From the NCBI GenBank assembly GCA_002938045.1, contig PTLJ01000029.1, positions 1 through 11,223 on the forward strand: DNA of 11,223 nt, written 5' to 3'. Source of the stretch: Alphaproteobacteria bacterium MarineAlpha3_Bin4. Lineage in GTDB: Bacteria > Pseudomonadota > Alphaproteobacteria > Rhodospirillales > Casp-alpha2. The notes below the pieces were generated by a model. That model saw only the letters and a list, made by a program, of their open reading frames with translations. It was not told where the DNA came from and did no database searches. The translations under genes were made by a program, and so were the position numbers. Of this stretch, positions 6,386-11,223 are shown in pieces (positions within the stretch are counted from its first letter, which is position 1; the number at the start of each line of letters is the position of its first letter).

Positions 6386-8599
6386 TTGGCCCTCTCACCC
6401 CGCAAGCCCTCTCCCTTTCCCAGTAGCAAGGCAGTCGTCGAGTTCATCTGGGAGAGCCCGCGCAAGGTAGGCAAGCGCGAAATCGCCCGCGCTTTCCGGC
6501 TTGACGCCGAGCAGAAACGCGATCTCCAGCAGTTGCTGCGTAAACTGGAACTCGACGGTACCCTGCAGAAGGGCCGCCGCAGACGGTATTCGGAGCCCGG
6601 CCGGCTGCCCGAGGTCGCAGTGCTGTCGGTGACGGGCATCGACCCGGACGGCGAGCTGCTGGCGCGGCCGGAGAATTGGGACAAAGCAGTCGAGCCGCCC
6701 ATCATCTATCTGGTGGCCCAAAAAAGCGGCCACCCAGCGCTGGCGCCAGGCGACCGCATCTTGGCTCGGCTCACGAAAGGCGACGAAAACACCTATACGG
6801 CGAAGACAATTCGGCGCCTGAGTACGACACCAGCGCGCGTGCTCGGTGTGTTCGGCTTGGTCGGTGGAACGGGCCGGATCTGCCCCACCGACCGGCGTGC
6901 CAAAAGCGAATTTGTCGTCCGCACCGGCGACAGCATGGGGGCCCGGCCGGGCGATCTGATCCGCGCCGAGGTCGTGCCGGGACGCCGATACGGTCTTCCC
7001 CAGGCTCGCGTCGTCGAGCGCCTCAACTCGGCGCAAGGGCCGCGCGCGCTAAGCCTGATCGCGCTGTACGAGCATGACGTGCCGATCGATTTCCCAGCCG
7101 ACGCCGTCGACCAAGCCGAGGCCGCAGGCCCGGCACCGGCCGAGGACCGCGAGGATCTGCGCGGGTTACCGCTGGTTACCATCGACAGCGCTGACGCGCG
7201 CGATTTCGATGACGCCGTCTGGGCCGAGGCCGACGACGATCCGAAGAGCACCGGCGGCTGGCACATCATCGTCGCGATCGCCGACGTCGCGTGGTATGTG
7301 CGCCCGGGCGACGCCCTCGACCGTGCCGCCTATCAACGCGGGACGTCGGTCTATTTCCCCGACCGAGTGATACCGATGCTGCCCGAAGCGCTGTCTAACG
7401 GCTGGTGTTCGCTGGTGCCGGCAAAGGACAGGCCGTGCCTGGCGGTGCATCTGTGGATTGACTCGAGTGGTCGGCTACGGCGCCACAGGTTCAGCCGCGC
7501 CGTTATATGTTCAGCCGCGCGCCTAACCTACAGCCAGATCCAGGCGGCTATGGACGGCCGTGCCGATGATACGACGACGGCGCTACCGCAAGGGTTGATC
7601 GCGTCGCTTTACGGCGCCTACGAAGCGCTCGCCCGCCAGCGCACCAAACGCGGCACACTGGAGCTGGAGATCCCCGAGCGGCGGGTCGAGCTGGCCGACG
7701 ACGGAACGGTAACCGGGATCAGCGAACGCGAGCGCCTGGTTTCCCACAAGCTGATCGAGGAGTTCATGATTACCGCCAACGTCGCCGCGGCCGAGACCCT
7801 GGAAAAACACCACGCGCCTTGCATGTACCGCATCCACGATCAGCCGGGGGCAGAGAAGTTCAACACCCTGGTCCAGGTGCTGCGCTCGATCAACCTCCGG
7901 TTCGCCCGCGGCCAGGTCATCAAGCCATCGCAGTTCAACCAGATCCTCAGCAAGGCCGCCAACACGCCCCACGCGCACATGGTCAACCTGATCGTGCTGC
8001 GCAGCCAGGCCCAAGCTGAATACGGCCCCGACAACATCGGCCACTTCGGCCTCGGCCTCAGGCGCTATTGCCATTTCACGTCGCCGATCCGGCGCTACCC
8101 GGACCTCATAGTCCACCGGGCGCTGATCGACGCGCTCAAGCTCGGCGCCAACGGTCCCGGTGTTCCGCCGCCAGACTTGGCAGAGGCCGGCGAGCACCTG
8201 TCGATGACCGAGCGCCGCGCTGTGGCGGCCGAGCGCGATGCGATCGACCGCTTTTCAGCGCAGTACCTGGCCGATCGGATCGGCGCAGTCTTCGCCGGGC
8301 GCATCAACGGCGTCACCCACTTCGGCCTGTTCGTGACCCTGGACGAGACCGGCGCTGACGGCTTGGTCCCGCTTCGATCCCTGTCCGACGATTATTACGA
8401 CCACGACGAGGGCCTGCACCTCCTCACAGGCCGGCGCACGGGCCGAGAATTCCGCCTCGGTCAGGCGGTCGAAGTGATGTTGACGGAGGTCAACCCCCTT
8501 TCCGGCAGCATGATCTTCGGCGTCCTCGGCGGCAACGAACCGGCACCCGCCAGGCACCGCGGCCGACGTATCCCGAGCGCGCGGGGCCCGAGGCGCTGA
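6386..8599 (+). CDS. rnr: Ribonuclease R (3'-5' exoribonuclease)
   Basis: RNase R (737 aa) degrades structured RNA processively from the 3' end. Domains in order are an N-terminal winged helix (about 12-65), two cold-shock-like OB domains (about 75-145 and 150-215), the RNB catalytic domain (about 255-590) and an S1 domain (about 630-713). The RNB signature TIDSADARDFDDAV places the metal-binding acids at Asp267, Asp273, Asp275 and Asp276. The downstream motif HFTSPIRRYPDLIVHR (563-578) is intact. The tail is short and basic. The start is TTG at 6386 with AAGGAAG (6376-6382) just upstream. The conserved N-terminal helix (FPSSKAVVEFIWESP) begins soon after, and the first in-frame ATG is only at Met184, so the TTG is well supported. 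The gene sits 20 bases after topA in the same direction. Confidence 0.96.
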   Translation: MALSPRKPSPFPSSKAVVEFIWESPRKVGKREIARAFRLDAEQKRDLQQLLRKLELDGTLQKGRRRRYSEPGRLPEVAVLSVTGIDPDGELLARPENWDKAVEPPIIYLVAQKSGHPALAPGDRILARLTKGDENTYTAKTIRRLSTTPARVLGVFGLVGGTGRICPTDRRAKSEFVVRTGDSMGARPGDLIRAEVVPGRRYGLPQARVVERLNSAQGPRALSLIALYEHDVPIDFPADAVDQAEAAGPAPAEDREDLRGLPLVTIDSADARDFDDAVWAEADDDPKSTGGWHIIVAIADVAWYVRPGDALDRAAYQRGTSVYFPDRVIPMLPEALSNGWCSLVPAKDRPCLAVHLWIDSSGRLRRHRFSRAVICSAARLTYSQIQAAMDGRADDTTTALPQGLIASLYGAYEALARQRTKRGTLELEIPERRVELADDGTVTGISERERLVSHKLIEEFMITANVAAAETLEKHHAPCMYRIHDQPGAEKFNTLVQVLRSINLRFARGQVIKPSQFNQILSKAANTPHAHMVNLIVLRSQAQAEYGPDNIGHFGLGLRRYCHFTSPIRRYPDLIVHRALIDALKLGANGPGVPPPDLAEAGEHLSMTERRAVAAERDAIDRFSAQYLADRIGAVFAGRINGVTHFGLFVTLDETGADGLVPLRSLSDDYYDHDEGLHLLTGRRTGREFRLGQAVEVMLTEVNPLSGSMIFGVLGGNEPAPARHRGRRIPSARGPRR

Positions 8600-8677
8600 A
8601 CCGGCCGCTCAGGTGCCCCGGGCATCCAATCTTCGCAAACGGGTGACGGGCGAGGGAAAATAGCGGACAATTGGCCC

Positions 8678-10243
8678 ATGAAACAGTCTCAGCGCCACAA
8701 CCTGGATGTCTTTGTCGTAGCACTGGCGCTGGTTCTGTCCGCCTGCGCAATGCCCGAGCGGTCGGCCGAGACGGCGTTACAGCAGGTCTCCGTTTCGGAG
8801 CTCGAGGAGGTGTTCACCGCCGGCTATACCAGCATTACCGAGAAATATATCTACTCGACTACCGTTGAGAATGTAGCGATGGACGGGCTGCGTGGGTTCG
8901 GCGCCATCGACCCGGCGATCACGCTTCGCCGCGGTTCGGGCTTCGTCACCTTCGCCGTTGACGGCACCGACTTGGCGCGCAAACCAGCGCCGGCGGTTGA
9001 CAACATTCGCGGATGGGCGGCGTTGACGGCAGAATTTGCCAAGCACACACATCGTCAATCGTCGGAGATGCAATCGACAGACAGCGAGCGCATCTATGAA
9101 GTCGTGTTCGACGGCGTGTTATCCAACCTCGATATTTTCTCGCGCTACGCCGGCGCGGCGGAGGCCATGAAGAACCGTGCCAAGCGCGACGGTTTTGGTG
9201 GTATTGGCATCCGCTTCAAGTTCGAGAATGGGGCCGCCACTGTGAGCGACGTCATGCCGGGGACGCCGGCCCAGCGCGCCGGTCTGATGAGGAACGACGT
9301 GATCACCCACATCGACCGGATCGCACTCAAGGGCCTGGATGCCAACGAGGTGGTCTCCCGAATGCGTGGCCCGACCCATACCAAGGTCCAGCTGATGGTC
9401 TTGCGGCTAGACAAGAACGTAGCGCGGCAGTTCGAGATCAAACGTACCCATATCATTCCAACCACAGTCACCGCCAAACTGGAGAACGGCATCCTGTTCC
9501 TCAAGGTGTCCAACTTCAACCAGGGAACCAGCGATTCCGTCGCCGCCGAACTGGAAAAGGCTAAGCAGGACGGCAAATTGCTCAGGGGACTGGTGATCGA
9601 TTTGCGCGGGAACCCGGGCGGCCTCCTGAAGCAGTCGGTCAAGCTGGCTAATCTGCTGTTGACTCAGGGCCATATCATCACCACCCACGGCCGCCACCCG
9701 GACAGTCTTAACCACTACGAAGCCGGCGGCCGGGACTTCACGGGCGGCGCGCCCGTGATCGTCCTTATCGACGGCCAATCTGCGTCGGCATCGGAGATCG
9801 TCGCCGCCGCGCTGCAGGACCGAAACCGCGCTATCGTCATCGGCACGACGTCGTTCGGAAAGGGTACCGTGCAGACGGTGATTCGGCTTCCCAACGACGG
9901 CGAGATAACCTTGACCTGGTCGCGGCTGGTGGCGCCGTCCGGGTATACACTGCATGGCCTCGGTGTCCGCCCGGCGATCTGCACAAGCGACCATGAAGGC
10001 GATATCGGCAGCCTGATCGCCAGTGCAATAGCCGACCGGCTGGAAATTAAGGCGACGCTGGAATCGTGGCGCACGCCAGGCATGCAGGAGGAAGCCCGGC
10101 GTCAGGAACTGCGCGAATCGTGCCCCTCTCAGCGGCGGCGCCAGGACGTCGAAGCGCGCGCCGCGCAGTACATCCTCGGCGATGCGGCGCTTTACGACCG
10201 CGTCCTTGATTTAAGCGTGGCGACCAACCAAGCGCGCAACTGA
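8678..10243 (+). CDS. S41-family (CtpA/Prc-like) carboxy-terminal processing protease, predicted lipoprotein
   Basis: This 521-aa protein starts with a short signal peptide and a lipobox, VLSAC, predicting lipidation at Cys23 and anchoring on the outer side of the membrane. After an N-terminal helical/alpha-beta region (about 35-165) comes a PDZ domain (about 172-255, with the GFGGIGIRF and VMPGTPAQRAGL signatures). The S41 protease domain follows (about 265-435), with LVIDLRGNPGG at 305-315. The Ser-Lys dyad is predicted as Ser370 in SASASEI and Lys395 in FGKGTVQ; their spacing of 25 matches that of E. coli Prc. The C-terminal 80 residues are charged and unassigned. The substrate is unknown; relatives process or degrade periplasmic proteins. 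ATG 8678 is required for the signal peptide; the GAGGGA upstream is far away (about 20 bases), so initiation may be weak. It follows rnr by 78 bases. Confidence 0.92.
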   Translation: MKQSQRHNLDVFVVALALVLSACAMPERSAETALQQVSVSELEEVFTAGYTSITEKYIYSTTVENVAMDGLRGFGAIDPAITLRRGSGFVTFAVDGTDLARKPAPAVDNIRGWAALTAEFAKHTHRQSSEMQSTDSERIYEVVFDGVLSNLDIFSRYAGAAEAMKNRAKRDGFGGIGIRFKFENGAATVSDVMPGTPAQRAGLMRNDVITHIDRIALKGLDANEVVSRMRGPTHTKVQLMVLRLDKNVARQFEIKRTHIIPTTVTAKLENGILFLKVSNFNQGTSDSVAAELEKAKQDGKLLRGLVIDLRGNPGGLLKQSVKLANLLLTQGHIITTHGRHPDSLNHYEAGGRDFTGGAPVIVLIDGQSASASEIVAAALQDRNRAIVIGTTSFGKGTVQTVIRLPNDGEITLTWSRLVAPSGYTLHGLGVRPAICTSDHEGDIGSLIASAIADRLEIKATLESWRTPGMQEEARRQELRESCPSQRRRQDVEARAAQYILGDAALYDRVLDLSVATNQARN

Positions 10244-10254
10244 GGCGCTAACTC

Positions 10255-10282
10255 TTGACACCACAGATGTGCCCTGTATGGT
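10255..10282 (+). promoter_or_regulatory. Sigma-70-type promoter for rpmG (TTGACA - 16 bp - TATGGT)
   Basis: A perfect -35 hexamer TTGACA (10255-10260) and a good -10 TATGGT (10277-10282) are separated by 16 bp, just after the S41 protease stop. Transcription should begin near 10289, giving a leader of about 40 bases before the rpmG ATG. This is the strongest promoter match I found in the window and fits the high expression expected of a ribosomal protein gene. Confidence 0.75.
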
Positions 10283-10331
10283 GCGCCGCGCATACGATTC
10301 CCGAATTTCGACGTGAGTAGATATTAAGACA

Positions 10332-10499
10332 ATGGCAAAGCCAACCACGATCCTCATCAAGTTGGTCAGCACCGCCGATACAGGCTTCTACTACGTGACT
10401 AAGAAGAACCCCCGTAACACTACGGCAAAGCTGGAGTTCCGAAAATACGACCCAGTCGTGCGCCAACACGTTTTGTTCAAGGAAGCAAAAATCAAATAG
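10332..10499 (+). CDS. rpmG: 50S ribosomal protein L33 (bL33)
   Basis: This 55-aa basic protein begins MAKPTTILIKLVSTADTGF and contains YYVTKKNPRN, TAKLEFRKYDP and VRQHVLFKEAKIK, the full-length bL33 pattern of proteobacteria. bL33 sits near the E site of the large ribosomal subunit. There is no cysteine, so this is the zinc-independent (C-minus) form and not the zinc-ribbon form. It has its own promoter upstream and a strong hairpin terminator downstream, so it is probably a single-gene transcription unit. No strong Shine-Dalgarno is visible; only the weak TTAAGA precedes the ATG. Confidence 0.97.
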   Translation: MAKPTTILIKLVSTADTGFYYVTKKNPRNTTAKLEFRKYDPVVRQHVLFKEAKIK

Positions 10500-10541
10500 C
10501 CGACTGCGGGGTTCGCCAGCGCCCGTAATGACAGCCATGAC

Positions 10542-10571
10542 AAAAGGCCGGACACCCGCCCGGCCTTTTTT
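10542..10571 (+). terminator. Rho-independent terminator, probably bidirectional (rpmG / divK)
   Basis: AAAAGGCCGG (10542-10551) pairs perfectly with CCGGCCTTTT (10560-10569) around the loop ACACCCGC, and the T-run extends to 10571. It ends rpmG transcription on the plus strand. On the minus strand the same stem is followed by TTTTG, so it can also end divK, whose stop lies 28 bases away. Confidence 0.92.
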
Positions 10572-10598
10572 GCTGCCCATGTCGGAAACAAAAACGCG

Positions 10599-10964
10599 CT
10601 AATCTAGGAACTTGGAGATAGTGTCCAGGAAAGTCGGGACAGAGATCGGTTTGGCGATATAGCCCTCGCAGCCGCCCTCGCGGATCTTTTCCTCGTCGCC
10701 TTTCATGGCGAACGCGGTCACGGCGATGACCGGGATACTCTTGAGGTCATCGTCGGCCTTCAGCATCTTTGTAACCTCGAGGCCGGATATCTCCGGAAGT
10801 TGAATATCCATCAAGATAAGATCGGGATTGTGTTCACGGGCTATCTTGATTACATCGCGACCATCCATGGTTTGCAGCGTGCTGTAGCCATGGGCCTGAA
10901 GCAGGTCGTTGAGCAGCTTCATGTTGAGATCGTTGTCTTCGACAATCAGGATCGTTTTCGACAT
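10599..10964 (-). CDS. divK: Single-domain response regulator DivK
   Basis: This 121-aa protein is a stand-alone receiver domain with no output domain. The acidic pocket is Glu9-Asp10, the phospho-acceptor is Asp53 in LILMDIQLPEISG, the switch threonine is Thr83 and the conserved lysine is Lys105 in AKPIS. The segments NDLNMKLLNDLL, QLPEISGLEVTK and AVTAFAMKGDEEKIREGGCEGYI closely match Caulobacter DivK as I remember it. That protein controls the CckA-CtrA pathway through DivL and is phosphorylated or dephosphorylated by DivJ and PleC. The sensor kinases are not in the window. The ATG is at 10964-10962 on the minus strand, with AAGAGG about 14 bases upstream. The usual neighbour pleD, a GGDEF response regulator, is not downstream; the gene runs directly into the terminator shared with rpmG. 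Confidence 0.93.
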   Translation of the reverse strand: MSKTILIVEDNDLNMKLLNDLLQAHGYSTLQTMDGRDVIKIAREHNPDLILMDIQLPEISGLEVTKMLKADDDLKSIPVIAVTAFAMKGDEEKIREGGCEGYIAKPISVPTFLDTISKFLD

Positions 10965-11147
10965 CTTTTACTCGTAGCCTCTTCGCGAGACCGGCAAAAC
11001 CCGCGCTCTGTCACTTCGTTTCTAGCGCATAGCACCACGCTCCGACTTGTTGCTAACCGGGCAATGTTTAGCTGAGAGTCTCCCGGGTTGTCGAACGTTT
11101 CCGAACACTCGCCCCTCACTGGAAAATGAAAAAATCGTTGTGGTAAG
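10965..11147 (-). promoter_or_regulatory. Upstream region of divK; contains dyad at 11052-11072
   Basis: No gene is visible in these 183 bases, which should hold the divK promoter. The clearest structure is an imperfect dyad, GCTAA-N11-TTAGC (11052-11072), about 90-110 bases before the divK start. It loosely recalls CtrA-type TTAA half-sites but does not match TTAA-N7-TTAA. TCGACA-17-CTAAAC on the minus strand is a weak promoter candidate that overlaps it. Neither is convincing by itself. Confidence 0.3.
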
Positions 11148-11223
11148 TCAAACCATACTGTTGAAAAGTTTTAAAAACCGGGCAACGGCAACGGCCTCAC
11201 GGGGTGCCAATATCAGGTCCGCC
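11148..11223 (-). CDS. Possible 3' end of an unidentified minus-strand gene (cut by window edge)
   Basis: One minus-strand frame is open from the window edge (base 11222) to TGA at 11150-11148 and reads ADLILAPREAVAVARF, then LKLFNSMV. The first part looks protein-like, with G/C-rich codons, whereas the end is AT-rich. Only 24 residues are visible and I do not recognise the family. An open frame of this length can occur by chance. If real, it would be the gene upstream of divK in the same direction, about 180 bases away. Confidence 0.35.
   Translation of the reverse strand, partial: ADLILAPREAVAVARFLKLFNSMV

Noticed and set aside
7489..7520. 12-bp direct repeat GTTCAGCCGCGC at 7489-7500 and 7509-7520 within rnr
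   Set aside because: The 20-base offset puts the copies in different frames, and the protein here (RFSRAVICSAARLTY) keeps the family length, so it is not a duplication; probably coincidence.
8611..8625. Small hairpin GGTGCC-CCG-GGCATC after rnr
   Set aside because: It has a short stem with a G-U pair and no following T-run, so it is not a convincing terminator.
10800..11075. 91-codon plus-strand open frame overlapping divK
   Set aside because: It is antisense to the conserved DivK receiver domain and has no family character.

Overview
The window looks like a chromosomal housekeeping segment from an alphaproteobacterium, most likely of Rhodospirillales type. It is GC-rich with G/C-biased third codon positions. 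The gene series ruvX, pyrB, pyrC, plsY, (dprA), topA, rnr, ..., rpmG, divK is a neighbourhood I associate with that group, and DivK is an alphaproteobacterial cell-cycle regulator. I see no mobile elements, CRISPR arrays, tRNA or rRNA genes.

Layout. Bases 1-320 are the 3' part of ruvX, cut by the window edge. A 276-base gap with short direct repeats and a possible pyrB promoter follows. Then come pyrB (597-1565), a pyrC-like gene that overlaps it by one base (1565-2857) and plsY (2860-3510), packed as one operon. The 269 bases between plsY and topA appear to hold a decayed, frameshifted 3' end of dprA. topA (3780-6365) and rnr (6386-8599, TTG start) follow closely. An S41-family lipoprotein protease (8678-10243) comes next. 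rpmG (10332-10499) has its own sigma-70-type promoter and a strong terminator. divK lies on the minus strand (10964-10599), converging on rpmG across that same terminator. The last 76 bases may carry the 3' end of another minus-strand gene.

How the genes fit together. pyrB and the pyrC-like gene belong to de novo pyrimidine synthesis. The PyrC-like protein has lost the HxH zinc-binding motif and several other active-site residues, so it is probably a structural partner of PyrB rather than an active dihydroorotase. plsY starts phospholipid synthesis. topA, rnr and rpmG serve DNA topology, RNA decay and the ribosome. The S41 protease is predicted to be membrane-anchored outside the cytoplasm. 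DivK is a single-domain cell-fate response regulator.

No wholly new system is evident. The points most worth a second look are the dprA remnant, the degenerate PyrC, a possibly leaderless pyrB start, the absence of pleD beside divK, and a perfect 10-bp inverted repeat inside pyrC.
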